Position numbers and translations under genes: made by a program | In this document: piece after piece, positions 46,068-57,984 of the stretch | How the letters are laid out: every line of letters begins with the position of its first letter | Numbering within the stretch: position 1 is the stretch's first letter | The notes under the pieces: generated by a model | Databases searched by the model: none | The model's input: the letters and a program-made list of their open reading frames with translations, nothing else | What the model was told of the DNA's origin: nothing | Assembly: GCF_964340395.1 (NCBI RefSeq) | Contig: NC_135562.1 | Span: forward strand, 20,042,626-20,106,625 | Direction of reading: 5' to 3' | Length of the DNA: 64,000 bases | From: Glandiceps talaboti | Taxonomy: Eukaryota > Hemichordata > Enteropneusta > Spengelidae

Positions 46068-47020
46068 CTATTCTTGAGTTTCACTCTCAGACTCACTAGA
46101 GTCTGAAGATGTGAGGCAAGACTTGTCTTTCTTTCTATCTAAAACCAGTGAAATTAAACTATTTCCCTCTTCAGCATCATCAAATGCATCTATCTGTACT
46201 AAATATTGTAAAGCATTTAGATGTCTGCGTGGTGTTAAGTGTTTTTTCATCAGTGACTTTGCACTAACTTTGGTAGTTGCCTTCTGGCCGTATTTTCCTA
46301 CAACCTTATCCACAAGTTGCTCACTAAAAACAGTTAACAACAGTCTTTTTGCTTGACTAATTGTTCTTTTCTCTTTCCTTCTTCTTACTTTTCTTTTATT
46401 TTCCTTCTTTCTCCTTGTCTTCCTGTGTTGTTCGCTAACAACAACTTCATTCTGTGGGAATCTTCTTGCAATGATGTCACTTGTATTAGAAACATCATTT
46501 TGTTTGGCTTTCACTAAACCAAGCCAATGTTTCAGCGTATCAAGTTTACTTGTTATATATTTGTTTTCACTACCAGCAAATGGCTGCTCACTGTGATTGT
46601 CATCAAACAGTTCCCTTCTCCTGTTTTCTAAAAGATCATGTAGTTCTTCTAGACTTTTATGTGAATTCTGAAGATCTTGTAGCACGTCCTTTGTGACTCT
46701 GGTAATATCCTTCACATTCAGATCAACAGGCAGTGTAACGTATCTGTTCAAAAATTCACTATCTATCATTTCGATTTGTTTTCCTAATTTTGTCATCTTT
46801 TGATTTGTTTTCCAGCGAAAAGCCCTTTGGGTGTTCAAGCACTCCATGAATTTAGACTGCTTTGCTCCATAGGCACTCTCATATATGTCCTTGGTTACTT
46901 CATTGAAATATTTCAAGCGATCAGTATGGCAATTGGGAATTAGATACTTTTCCCATGATGACTTTTCTGCTTCAGGACACTCCTTGGAAAGTTTGAATTT
47001 ACCACTTGTGAATGTTAGAC
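46068..47020 (-). CDS. Probable terminal exon of gene D
   Basis: The acceptor ATTTTCTTTGCAG is just above 47020, and 317 codons follow to the stop at 46068. It enters in phase 1, which fits the phase-1 donor of the exon at 59458. It begins [20 protein letters not shown] and [20 protein letters not shown], continues as a charged helical region (likely coiled coil, [19 protein letters not shown]), then a strong nuclear-localisation-like basic stretch ([19 protein letters not shown]), [20 protein letters not shown], and an acidic serine tail ([13 protein letters not shown]). No known domain was recognised. The alternative is that it ends another gene, since gene B's BEN exon also leaves in phase 1. 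That exon joins the BEN end at 48626 far better, so gene D is preferred. Confidence 0.65.
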
Positions 47021-47224
47021 CTGCAAAGAAAATTTCCATCAGAGTTCTATTGTTCTATGTATAGTGGAAAAGCAAAGAAGAAGTGGCACAAACCATGGCC
47101 TTGTAATGTGTACTAAGTTGTTTTGGCTGAAATAGTAACATAATAGTAGTACCAAAAGAAATATTACAGTTGTGCTACAGTAAAAAAAAATTTGTACTCT
47201 TTTTAGTTATTGTAGGGGGCAGGA

Positions 47225-47405
47225 TATTGTGCCTTTTTTTTGGGGGGGGGGGGGGGGGGGCATGAAATTTTTATACTTTTGAAAGGGGGGGGGGGACTGT
47301 GAAATTTTGGTCACAGTGGATGGGGGGGGGGGGCCAGGAAAAAAACCAAGTCAGAGATAATTTCTCCCCCCCCCCCCCACAGTAAATTCTGTCCGGTCCC
47401 TTAGC
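47225..47405 (-). repeat. GGGACCGGACAGAATTTAC repeat, minus copy
   Basis: The complement starts TAAGGGACCGGACAGAATTT and continues into C/G tracts with ATTTCACAGTCC. It is the inverted partner of 45066-45200, and the last exon of gene D lies between the two. Confidence 0.85.
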
Positions 47406-47777
47406 ACACAAGTTGTTGTGATCCAGACATGCGCATAGTTTTTCTATTAGTGACACATGTACATTTTTGTCGATTAAAGAACAGGGGTCAACCTACCGTG
47501 AAAGTTTGCACCTCTGGTTCGCGCTAGCACTACGCTCTCGTGATGTATACATCTAGACTGGAACACAGACAATTCTGTGACTGGAAGTAGCACTGCAGGT
47601 GAAGTACAAGTGACACATGTGCATGATGTGAATAACTATACACACAAACATATAACAAATTGTAACGTGTGCAAAATGCGCAGGCGTAAAACGAATATGT
47701 ATTAAACCAGACACAGGTGTTGTTTACCAGTCACATGCGTTACTGGCAACTCGACAACACGCGTACTGCCTCTATCG

Positions 47778-47888
47778 AAAATCGTGAAGTTGGACCGACC
47801 CCACTTCCGGCCCTACTTTGCCTGTTTGGCACAAAGTTGGAGTCCCTCTTTACGGTCCCATTTTGCCACTTTAGGTACCCTTACATAC
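47778..47888 (+). repeat. Inverted repeat partner of 43015-43108
   Basis: It contains GTGAAGTTGGACCGACCCCA, TGCCTGTTTGGCACAAAGTT and CCATTTTGCCACTTTAGGTA. See the minus copy at 43.0 kb. Confidence 0.85.
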
Positions 47889-47894
47889 ATGTTG

Positions 47895-48290
47895 TTATGC
47901 AGTGTTCTACAAGTCCCACCTGTATCCCACACCAGTCTTATGGGAATCCTACATTAATCCCATACTAGTCCCATCTGTATCCTACACCAGTTACACCTGT
48001 ATCCTAGCTGCTCCAGTCCTATGGGAATACTACATCAATCCCATACTAGTCTTACCTGCATCCCACACCAGTCCCAAGAGAATACTATATCAATCCCATA
48101 CATGTCCAGCAGCAGTCCCATGGGAATCCTACATCAGTTTTATACCATTCCTACTATAACACCATGCAGTCTCATGGGAATGCAACACAAATTCTAAACT
48201 AGTCCTAACTGGACCGTATAACAGTGTAATAACAATCCCATACTTGTCCTATCTGGATCTCACAGAAATGTACATTACAGGTACTATATG
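47895..48290. repeat. Cluster of CCCATGGGA / CTAGTCC words
   Basis: About twenty short words alternate within 400 bp: AGTCCTATGGGAAT, GTCCCATGGGAATCCTACAT, CAATCCCATACTAGTC, CTGTATCCTACACCAG. The self-complementary core here is CCCATGGG/ACTAGT. The plus frames through it are artefacts. Confidence 0.8.
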
Positions 48291-48534
48291 AGTCCATATA
48301 TCAAGCAACTCTCAATCGAGATAAATCATACATACAATTGAATGAACTAATTTATTAAAATGTAAAAGATTTATTAATATAAAACAATATTCAAACAAAT
48401 GACAAGAATAGAAGTATCTTGACATAATTAGTACAATTCAGGCTTACAGTGCTGGCGGTAGCTATTTTTGTGATCTTGACATAATTAGTACAATTCAGGC
48501 TTGCAGTGCTGGAGGTAGCTGTTTTTGTGATCTT

Positions 48535-48626
48535 CTATAAGCCATTTTTTTTCTCGTTGCTCAGTTTTGCCTTGATGGTATCCCTGACCCTTTGGTAAGG
48601 ACAATTAAATTTGTCCTTGACATGAT
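48535..48626 (-). CDS. Gene B, terminal exon: end of BEN domain
   Basis: The acceptor CTCTTTCAG is just above 48626 and the stop at 48535. It has 92 coding bases, and the first two complete the Asp codon begun in the exon at 54353. It reads HVKDKFNCPYQRVRDTIKA and KLSNEKKNGL, the last BEN helices (FxxxxxxVRxxIxxKLSxEK). AATAAA-type signals lie 160-185 bases downstream on this strand (48350-48375). Just below the stop, a 60-bp segment with CTTGACATAATTAGTACAAT is duplicated. Confidence 0.85.
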
Positions 48627-48849
48627 CTGAAAGAGAAAAAGAAAAGTGAACTGGTTACTAGATAGATATAGCTAGTCAGACAGTTATAAGTATTGAAGTC
48701 TTGTGTCAGTAGAAAACCAATTGTCAGATTAAACAACTGTACAATGATGTAAGCAAATAGTTTCCCTGCTCAGCAATTGATCTTGGTCATGCTGGTACCA
48801 AGCTGATACCTGGTGTCACATACACGTATGTAAGGCACCAACCCTCACC

Positions 48850-49205
48850 AAACTGGAGGGCTAAATAAGCTCTCGGATAGCTATCCGATAGCTCTCAAAA
48901 CTGAATTTTGGTGAAAAATAAGCTTTCGATAGCTATCACAGCTATTGAAGGCTAAGCTGAACAGTCATTGATGGCTAAGTGAACAAGATGTGAAGGCTAA
49001 CCCAAACCTTCATAGCTATCACAGTCAATGACTGGTAGACTGTGAAGGCTAAGTCAGAGGGCTAAGGTAAAAATTAAGCCTCCGATAGCTATCACAGCTA
49101 TAGAAGGCTCATTGAGAAAGATGTGAAGGCTAAACCCCCTTATCCTTCGAAGCTATCACAGCCTTCGATGGGTAAGGTAACAAGTTGTGAAGGCTAAAAC
49201 AGGCA
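48850..49205. repeat. Cluster of GATAGCTATC words, block 1
   Basis: Copies of GATAGCTATC, CGATAGCTATCACAGC and GAAGGCTAA are scattered through 350 bp in a gene B intron. The same word set recurs at 52.7-53.25 kb. The stretch 49210-50150 after it has only A-rich and C-tract sequence (49500-49760). Confidence 0.85.
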
Positions 49206-50149
49206 TCCACATAATAGCTATCAGAAATATTAACAGCCATATGTGAGCAAAGTAAAAAGCAAGCCATCGACAGAGGCATGAAGAAAACATTGACTGATAT
49301 AAAGCTTTGGATAGAACTTGAAGTTGCGAGTTGTTGGCACTTAAAGTGCAATTACCAATTTGTACAAAAGTCCAGCCTTGTCAATATGACAGTAAAGAAG
49401 TCATTATTAATAATTACCAACAGAATTTGAATTTTAAACCCATGTATTTTCATAAATTGGACTAATGAGTTGCGATTCATCTAGTGTAATGTAAGTGTTT
49501 CTCAAAAAAATAAAAAAAATAAAAAAGGAACTACAAGCTATACCCTCCCGCCTATAAAAAATCTTATAATCTTAAAAAAATGTTAAAAAATAAAAATAAA
49601 ATGGAACAAGTTAAAATAAAATGTTAAAAAATAAAAATAAAATGGAACTACATGCTACTCCCCCCCCAACGCCTGTAAAACAATCTTCTAGTCTTAAAAA
49701 AGTAAAATAAAATAAAATAAAAATAAAATGGAACTACAAGGTACCCCCCCCCCCCTTTACAGCAATCTTCTAGAGTCTCAGTATTTTGCCATGGACTAGA
49801 AGTAGAAGCTTGAAGACATTCATGCGTTTCGCTTGATCAGTGTTGCTTTTGCTTGATCACTGCACTCATAAAACCAAATAATTCGCAACAGGCATCATTT
49901 TAATACGGTGTAAGTTCTCCGTGAAGGCTGTCATTATAATGAACATGCGTACGGTGGATGAGCAGAGGAGTTTACATTTAACAAACAACCAACCTGGTCA
50001 TTGACCGTTAACCTTATGTAACATGTGTAAAGAGAGGGAAGTACCGGTGGTATGGTTGACCAAAGTAGATCTCTTAAATGACATGCCTATAGCAGCAACC
50101 TTAAAATGTGAATTCCCTGTCAAGTAACTCGATAACAGCGGGAAATACG

Positions 50150-50205
50150 TGTTTATTTCTGAATTTTACGACGGGATTGTGGTGTTCCACTCGCCAAAGT
50201 GACCA
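50150..50205 (+). other. Possible 5' UTR exon of the microprotein gene
   Basis: A donor-like CCAA|GTAAGTAA follows 50205. The frame that would lead into the exon at 50758 has no ATG, so if this is exon 1 it is untranslated. It is supported only by its donor and position. Confidence 0.3.
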
Positions 50206-50757
50206 AGTAAGTAATATTTACTCAGTATTGCATGCCTTGTGCAGTCGAGAAATCCATGATTAACTGCTTTATTTTTTTCTTAGCCTTAATGTAGAATTAC
50301 TTTGTCACTGTCTAAATTTACTGAACCTTTTCTGAGATTTCCTTACACTGATTGCCATGAACAGCACAGTAGATCCTAGCTCTTGAAATATGCACTCTGA
50401 GAACTCCGACACATGGACTGAGATGTGTCAAATATGGCAGTGAATGCATACTTTTTCTGTATTTTATTTACTTATCTTTGTATGCTTTACCATGCTCGCT
50501 AAAGCATGATGTTACGCAATAAAGATTGATTGATTGTAATACTTTAAGTTTTTACACTCTTTATGGAACGGTGTTACGATGGCCTATGTAATATTTTTTG
50601 TGCAATATTAGTTGTGTTTTCTCTAAGCTTAGAATAGAATAGAACAATCAATTATAGTCTGACATGTATGAAAGTAACACTTCATTGTAGAAGACACTGA
50701 ACAAATTGTATGTCGAGTTGTAACTGGCACTATAATTTTGTCTGTTTATCTCCACAG

Positions 50758-50884
50758 GGTACAAAGTCCATGAGACCACTTGTGATTCTAACAGAACACC
50801 CTGTTGAGTATAGTGATGTAAAAGTTATTTCTGTTGGTCTGTTCGATGCAGAAAATAATGCTGCTAAAGCTAAGGATTATCGTG
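50758..50884 (+). CDS. Microprotein gene, coding exon 1
   Basis: The acceptor TTTATCTCCACAG is before 50758 and the donor TCGTG|GTGAGT after 50884. The first ATG (50770) begins MRPLVILTEHPVEYSDVKVI, then SVGLFDAENNAAKAKDYR. It leaves in phase 1. Joined to the exon at 51890 it gives a 51-residue protein. No domain, signal peptide or membrane segment was recognised. The words AAKAKD recur in the second exon. It runs opposite to genes B and D, within their introns. Confidence 0.5.
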
Positions 50885-51889
50885 GTGAGTTGATTTTAAT
50901 AATAACTTGTGTGGTCACCATACATGAGTGGAACAAATAACACATTTGTAAGTGACTGATGAATTTCTAACAAACCTTAACAGTGTTAATCTTGCTGCAT
51001 CATAGCAAAATAATTCTTGATAAACAGTGAACATTAAACAAGTAGAGATGGGTGGGGTGGGGGGTGGGGGGTTGAGTATGAAATTCTTTGAATCTTCTCC
51101 TTTTACATGTTATATGTAAACAATGTGAATGATTTAACATTAAGAGTTGATTTTTTGAGCAAACTACTTCAATGCCAACAATTCATTTAGGTAGATTGTG
51201 CTGAAAGTTGGAGTGTATAACCACAATCTTGGTGTGTATTGTGAAATTAACGGTTTTGTCGATGACAAGTTATATGTTTAACCTCAAATTTAAACATGAA
51301 TCCTCCTTTATTATGGAAGAATTCTGGGAGAGTCTGTGTTGACACATTAAGATGTGATTTAAAAAGTGTATTACTGCCTGAGGTTTCATATATCTTGCAT
51401 GTATTTTCAATATATTTCAGGATCGCTCATGAATTCTGTTCTTGGCCTTGTTTTTACAAGGCAAGAACTAATGAATAGCTGTGGTGTCAGGGTTTAAGGA
51501 GAGGCAAGGAGCGGCACAACTTACCTGTCCTAGCTGTTCATAATATTGATACAGTCAGAGGTATGTTATATTTATATATATATTTATATAAAATTATGAT
51601 AGGTAATTTCTAATAATATTGCAAATCTTGTATCTGTGAACTGATCTTGTTACAATATATTTTTTCAAAATGAACAATTATTTCCTAAATGTACCACATA
51701 CAATTCATGAAATTAAAACTGCAAGTGGAATGTATTTGGCGTAGTTGTACAAGAAAATGTACCACAAAATTACTCCATGTGCCTACATGTACATGTATCA
51801 GCAGTTTCTAAACTTTTGTGTATACTTACATACAGTGTACATCAGTATCATACTCTTGAGTGATTATATATATTTTCTTTTTCTTTCAG

Positions 51890-51930
51890 TGTACCTTGCT
51901 GCAAAAGCTAAAGATACAACTTGGACGTGA
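51890..51930 (+). CDS. Microprotein gene, terminal exon
   Basis: It follows a pyrimidine-rich acceptor (TTCTTTTTCTTTCAG) and enters in the phase the exon at 50884 leaves. It encodes VYLAAKAKDTTWT and a stop at 51928-51930, with AATAAA six bases later (51936). Splice site, phase, stop and poly(A) signal together make a small real transcript plausible. A dead gene remnant is the alternative. Confidence 0.5.
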
Positions 51931-52038
51931 TGCCTAATAAAACTTTCAATGAAAAAATCCCAGCAGAGGTCGGTAATTCAAAATGGTACTGAAATGCTTT
52001 AATTGAAAAAAAAAGTAAATATAAAGAGGAAAAAAATT

Positions 52039-52080
52039 GACCCCCCCCCCCCCCAAAAAAAAAAAAAAAAAAAAAAAAAT
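52039..52080. repeat. C and A homopolymer tract
   Basis: A C run followed by an A run. 51950-52730 otherwise holds AT-rich sequence without recognised features. Confidence 0.9.
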
Positions 52081-52734
52081 TCTAGCGTATTGGTGAGATT
52101 GTTCATGAAGACATATGAACTTTCAATGAGTTTCAGTGCCTAATTTTGAAATACTGATCTGTGTTCAATATTGATAATAAGTGACAATTTTGTAACATTC
52201 ATTATTTTGAGAAAATGTTTCAATGTCTTCTTCTGACTTATTGAACTATGGTACAATATTGATTTCCAGTTACATTATTTGTAACTTTTGATTGTCTTAT
52301 TGAGCTGTTGTTCCTTATACTGCCTCTCCTGACATTTATATTTCAAACAACGTCGATTCTGATTTTCAATGGTTCCTATTATCAGATATGTGTTGCACCA
52401 ATCTGATTTTTTTTAAAAATGAAATAAATATAGTATTATCACTTAAATTTGTTTCGTTTACAGTGGTATATGCTTTTGTATGGCTTCTACTTACAGAACT
52501 TTGTGCATTTTGGTGAAAATATTGTTTGATAGTCAAGGTATTTGTAGTTATTTAAAGATCCCAGCTAACAATCATTTACTAAGTTGCTAGTGCATATTTC
52601 TCTACTACATCGTGATGGTAAGAGTGGTTGCTATCCAGTTTATTATTGAAGCATACTTGGCTTGCAACTGACAGACACTCGTACACTCAAGGTTTGATAT
52701 TTTGACAAGTACAATAACTTGAACAGAATATCTA

Positions 52735-53245
52735 TCAGCAGGTACGTGATAGGTATCAGATGGTAAGTAAGCCTTCTCTTATCATAGTTCATGCTCTGAG
52801 AATAGCTATCGGAAGGCTAATTCGTGTTCTGAGAATAGCTATCGGAAGGCTTAGCTATATATCTCTCGTCATGTAAAATACCCCCTAACAATGGATAGCT
52901 ATCGATAGGAAAATAGCTATCTACGGGTATATGATAGCTATCAATGGCTGAGCAATCCACCTCATTTACATAAAATGATAGCTATCAATGATAGCTATCA
53001 ATGATAGCTATCGACGGCTAAGTTAGCCTTCTCATTTAAATAATTCGTGCTCTCACAGAGCTAAGGTATAGCTATCGGAAGGCTAACTAGCTCTCGATGG
53101 CTAAGTAGATACCTGCCTCTACTGTGTCTGAGGGTTATCACCACCTTGATGATAGCTATCAAAAGTCTTCCTTGGATAGCTATCGAAGGGTAGTCTTTGA
53201 TAGCTTTCTGAGAGTTAATGGAAGCTTTCCTGTTTGGTGAGGGAA
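52735..53245. repeat. Cluster of GATAGCTATC words, block 2
   Basis: More than fifteen copies of ATAGCTATC(A/G), often as TGATAGCTATCAATGATAG or GAATAGCTATCGGAAGGCTA, lie within 510 bp. It shares the same palindrome and the GGCTAA companion word with 48.85-49.2 kb, 3.5 kb away. Confidence 0.9.
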
Positions 53246-53461
53246 GGCATGCCTTTTTGGGTTTCCAATCTAATTAGACTTTTCTGAATCTGTTGAAAGT
53301 GACACAAAATTTTTAGAAATGTTTACATGTTTATAGCACATCAATATGTTAGTCATTTAAAATTGGAAAAAAATTATAAAAATAAGGGTAGTGGAAGCTT
53401 TTATGCAGGAAGGGCATAGGTATCTTTTGAAAGTTACCTGGAACAATTGCAGTTAGAGTTA

Positions 53462-54168
53462 AGGCCCGGTTACATGATGCAACTCGACTAGCAACGCACC
53501 ATGCAATTCGTCGCATGCGACGAATTGCATCGTGTACCCGCCCTGTCGCAGGGTCTTGCGACGTTGCAAGGTGCGTCGCAAGGAAACCGACATGTCGGTT
53601 TCCTTGCTACGCGACGCAAGTTGCTTCTCGAGTTACTTCGTGAGTTGCACCGTGTAACCACTTCGTCGCGTTGCAAGCAATAACCTTTGACATATACCTA
53701 GTACGTGTCAAATGACGTTCAATGTTATGGCCGCCATGTTTTTAGTATAAATATTCTATTTCAGCAAGTATTTTTTAAATATAATTTCGATTTATCACCA
53801 CGATTACCACTTATAAATAGTATACAATGTCTATGAATGCTTGATTTCCGCTTTTTATTTCCAACTTCAATGCAAGTAGCGACATTGGAAAGATCAACAT
53901 CGCCATGAACAAACTTCGAATTGAATAGAGTTTTACTATCGATACCTCAACAAGTTTTCAGTCATTTTATTCGTAAATAGCATTTTTGCCATATTCCTGC
54001 CGCTAGAAGACTTGACCTCGATGACTTTTATATATTTACGCATGTGCAACAGTTAGCTCTTGCGACTCACCATGCAACTAGTTGCATCGTGTATGTGCTC
54101 CCGTCGCAGTTGCAAGCCTCGTCGCATACGACGAATTGCTTCATGAGTTGCATCGTGTAACTGGGCCT
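53462..54168. mobile_element. Harbinger/PIF-type MITE
   Basis: The 707-bp element has terminal inverted repeats AGGCCC(G/A)GTTACA(T/C)GATGC followed by AACTC, and is flanked by the 3-bp target duplication TTA (53459-53461 and 54169-54171). This fits the TWA target of PIF/Harbinger elements. The first and last about 200 bp are GC-rich and full of nested palindromes (GACGAATTGCAT, CGACATGTCG), and the middle is AT-rich. No transposase frame is present, so it is non-autonomous. It sits in a gene B intron, 185 bp from the BEN core exon. Confidence 0.85.
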
Positions 54169-54352
54169 TTACACCCTTTGAATTATGCACAAGTCATATT
54201 CTTTACCATGTGAGATCTCAAACATTTGAACACGAGGAAAGATGCTCAAATCAAGATCATTTAATATTGCAGACACTAACTTTATAAACACTACAACAGT
54301 TCTGAGGTAATAAACAGATTGTGATCAAGAATAAAATGGTCATTGTAATTAC

Positions 54353-54563
54353 CAGTTATTGCTTCCACAACATCGCCATCAAGGGCTGGTTTTGGCTCTT
54401 TGTCTTTTGTGCAATTGGCCAGGGTGCCACTGATGGTATGGGTCACCATCGTCTCTCTTGAAAACACCACTGACATCACATCTGATGTATACTTTTGTAT
54501 GTCTTTCTCGTTGCATTGTGACAGTTTCCTTGCCGAAACATCTTTGTTGCCGAATCTGATTGT
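54353..54563 (-). CDS. Gene B, BEN-domain core exon
   Basis: This 211-bp exon has acceptor CTTCTGTTTCAG above and donor ACTG|GTAATTAC below, phase 0 to 1. It encodes KDVSARKLSQCNEKDIQKYT, DVMSVVFSRETMVTHTISGT and PALDGDVVEAITG. FSRExMxTxxISG and the ALDxxxVxAI helix match BEN domains and align without gaps through the first 45 or so residues with gene C's exon (40104-40314). With exon 56435 and exon 48535 it makes a 154-residue protein that is almost only a BEN domain, like the small BEN-only repressors of other animals. DNA or chromatin binding in the nucleus is inferred from the family. Confidence 0.88.
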
Positions 54564-54884
54564 CTGAAACAGAAGGGTAAGAACAATCTTATGACTGAAG
54601 AACCTTGATCATATACTATGACTGTCATATAATAAATTATAATTATATACAATCTCCCAGTATTCCGAATGAGTGCTTTGTAGAGTGGGGTCTAGAACAC
54701 ACATGGCTTGGGCCTGGTCACTGCTGGGCTAGCCCAAAGGTCCCAATCAAATACCAACCCCTCATAGGTCATCTAACTATGAGAGTCACCAACTGGCTCG
54801 TTTCACAACACTCTTCCCACCTTTATTTTTTGGAGGTCAACCAAGGGTCCCACAAAACTAATTATTTAATTGTCCTTATTAGTC

Positions 54885-55130
54885 GTCCGGCGGGGACTTA
54901 TGGATTGGGTTCCGTCCGTCCGTCCGCAGCTGTTTCTTGGAGATACCTGGACCGATTTTTTTTAAACTTGGTACAGGGGCAACATACTATGGCATACATC
55001 TGCACGAGTTTTTTTTTATGATACGATCCAATATGGCCGCCTAGCAGCCATTTTGTTTGTGAATTTTCCATGTCCAAAGCCATAACTCAGACATGCTTGA
55101 ACAAATCTCATTCAAAGTTGCTATTATGTA
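54885..55130 (+). repeat. Dispersed (GTCC)n repeat, second copy
   Basis: It begins CCGGCGGGGACTTATGG, CCGTCCGTCCGTCCGCAGC, and continues like the 36.1-kb copy (CTTGGAGATACCTGGACCGA, CATAACTCAGACATGCTTGA). It lies in gene B's first intron. 55130-56430 holds no recognised feature beyond an (AAAC)n patch at 55980-56020. Confidence 0.88.
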
Positions 55131-56434
55131 ATCTCACACCCAAATTTACAACCCCTTTTCACATATACTTCTTTGAGACAGCTCCTCTTTCTAAGCCAAT
55201 GCATGATTAATATCATTATTTATTCTATATTTGGGATGAAGTCGGGCAGTGGCCTATGTATTAGCTCTAATTCACCATTTTCTATTGTACATATATCCTT
55301 AGTTACTACATTTTTATTTTGTCTACAAAATATGGTAACATTTGACACATTGTACAATAATTCATATGTGTACATATCTAACAGTTAGGTTTCTAAATCC
55401 ATGCTATACTCAAGTACAAAAACTTACGTTCAAAGTGTTCAGTGTCATCATTAGTACTTGTGGAGGTACAAGGCACTTGCTCTGCTATAAAATACTACTT
55501 TATATTAATAAATCAATGAATATTTTAGCTTTGTTTATATCATGCTGTCAAGTCCTTGTGAGTGAATATTTGCATCTTATTTGGAAGAGTTAACTATCAG
55601 ACTTCACAAAGATTAGTCCTGGCTCTTCAATTCAGTTTCGATCATTGCATGTAGACTGTATCAATTTCTTTTATTTACATAATTACAGTAATGATGGCAG
55701 ATATACCTACATGCAACTGTTTGAATAACTATAGTAACATCTAGTGCAGTATCAATACAGGCTGTTGTGACTTTATTGCTTTGTTACCATGAACTGATTA
55801 TTCATCAATATATTCAACAGATATGACACTCTGCATGACAACAACACACAGGGCATGTAACATGTGATGCAAAAACCAGCTGTTACAACTGACATGTGAT
55901 GACAGTGATGGACATGCAAAAAGTCAAGCACTTATAAATAAAATCATATTTGATCACAGTAAGCTAAGGAACCATGTTAAACAAACAAAACAAAACAAAC
56001 AAACAAACAAACAAACAAAATATGCATGGGTAAAAGTAAATAACATTTCAAAAGCCTGGATATAACTATCTATATACATATATATATATATATGTATATA
56101 CGGGTCTGTATACTGTTGAAATAATATACTATATTTCTATAATTTAATAGCACCGTTGCTCATCCATACGTGTTTGTTTGCAACATGGATACACATTTCA
56201 GTAGCAAAGTGGTCATCAGGTGCTCTTCCTCCTGTGTTAGTATAAACATCTCCGCAACTTGATCATTGCAAAGATAGCTAGCTACACACAGTTGATGATT
56301 AATAAAAGCAATGTCCTTACCATGTGACATTTTGCGAAATCACAGGATCTAGGAAGGTGCATGTGGCACGCTCATCGCATCAGCTATAACTATAAATACA
56401 TGAGTTAGGGGGTCCAATCGTGCAGGCCCCTTAC

Positions 56435-56596
56435 AGAAGGCAAAACGTCCTCTACGGCCTTTTTCAATAAATTCTTGATAATGCGATCGGCCCATTTTCC
56501 CCCACTAGTATATAGATGGGAATGGTGTTTCCGTCCTTTATTATCTTTACAAATGTTTATATACTGGAAACAATTGATGTGTTTAGCACTTGACAT
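56435..56596 (-). CDS. Gene B, first coding exon
   Basis: The ATG at 56596 starts 54 codons, ending at a donor TTCT|GTAAGG in phase 0, as the BEN core exon requires. It encodes MSSAKHINCFQYINICKDNK, HSHLYTSGGKWADRIIKNLL and KKAVEDVLPS. It is basic, with a C-terminal helix and no known domain. The DNA around 56600-56720 is less AT-rich, as expected of a promoter region, but no core promoter element could be named. The join rests on phase, splice site and position only. Confidence 0.6.
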
Positions 56597-56599
56597 GAT

Positions 56600-57890
56600 C
56601 AGATAGTACTGTTCAAGTTGCGAAGTTGAAATAGCCGCTAAGAGTGTGCTGAGGATTGTGGGATATATAATCAATTTCCGTCATGCAGTCCAACTTCCGT
56701 CAAGCAAAAAGAAAGTTTTGTCCTCGCATATTTATTCGTCCCCAAACATTAATGTTGCATCCTGTGTTAAGTAAATCTCGTCGATAAGAAAATGAGGTTG
56801 TACGGTGACAAACGTTGTTTCTGCAGTCAGAGTATAAGATTGTAATGGACTTAAATTTATATTCCGGCTTGACATTTAAATACTTTTTACACAAATTTAG
56901 AGTTTTTTTCACAAAAACTTGGTGTACTGCTCTAAGAATTAATAATTTGCAATGAGGTATTTTAAGTCTTGTTAGAAAACTTAAGAAAAAACGGTTCTAA
57001 TGTTTCAAACATTGCACCAACAATTAAACATTTTATCCCGCAACTTAAATGTTATCAATCAAAAATAAAGTTTGGGCCACACGAATAAAATATTTTGTTT
57101 CGCAAATTGATTTTCTGCTCTGTAAAAAGAATTTATTTGTCACAGAAATTGTAGTTCTTTGCTTTGATATTTCTATATTGACCCAAGAATTAATGTTTTG
57201 TCATATGAAATAAAAGTTTGTCCTTTTATTAAATATTTTGCCCTCAAAAATCAATTATTTATAGCACAAATTTAGTTTTCGTCTGTCACCTGTGGGCCGC
57301 CGTACTGAATTACAACTGATAGAGGTATGAGCCTCTGGTATGAGCCACACTGTCCCATTTGATCATTATCGCATGTAGTGTCCTAATCAGTAAACAGAGT
57401 GTGTCACCAGGGATCCTGTGGTGTTTATACTTTGAAAAGTTACCGACACTGATTATATTGTATGTCTTTGCTTGAAACTTGTCTCATTCTTCATTGCCAC
57501 AAGCAAGCAACCGCAATGCTGTTATTTCCAGAGTTGTAAAAATAGTCTGCATTCTGTGTTTAACGTTCTACGCCATTGAAATAGTGTAAATATAATATTT
57601 CTATTGAGCTGCTTACACAGCATTCGATACTTTTAACGACGGGTTATACACAATTACTTTTAATTTACAACATTCAACTCCAACGACAAATAGCAATCTG
57701 CAGCGTAAAAGATTACAAATCAATGTTGTGGCATCAACTATAACATTAAAAATCTTATAACGAAAACTTTAAATAACAAAGACAATTTCTAAAAATAGTT
57801 CCAATAGTCACTGTTCGCACAACTGAATAAAGGAGAGCAAATAAAAATATAAAGTTATCAGTTTTATTAGGCTATTACACTACCCTGCAA
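56600..57890. other. Upstream region of gene B, no other gene
   Basis: AT-rich sequence with loosely recurring words around AAATTTGTC/AAATATTTTG. No exon was recognised. It is also part of the long gene D intron. Confidence 0.35.
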
Positions 57891-57984
57891 ACAGCCTTAG
57901 AGATGGAAACACGTTTCATGATACCAAATATCATCAGGCAAGATGTTGGGATTGTCTCTTGGGTCGCTAATGGCAAGAAACTGT

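Noticed and set aside
47902-48159. Plus-strand frame with ILVPSVSY repeats
   Set aside because: It follows the CCCATGGGA word cluster and has no independent coding signal.
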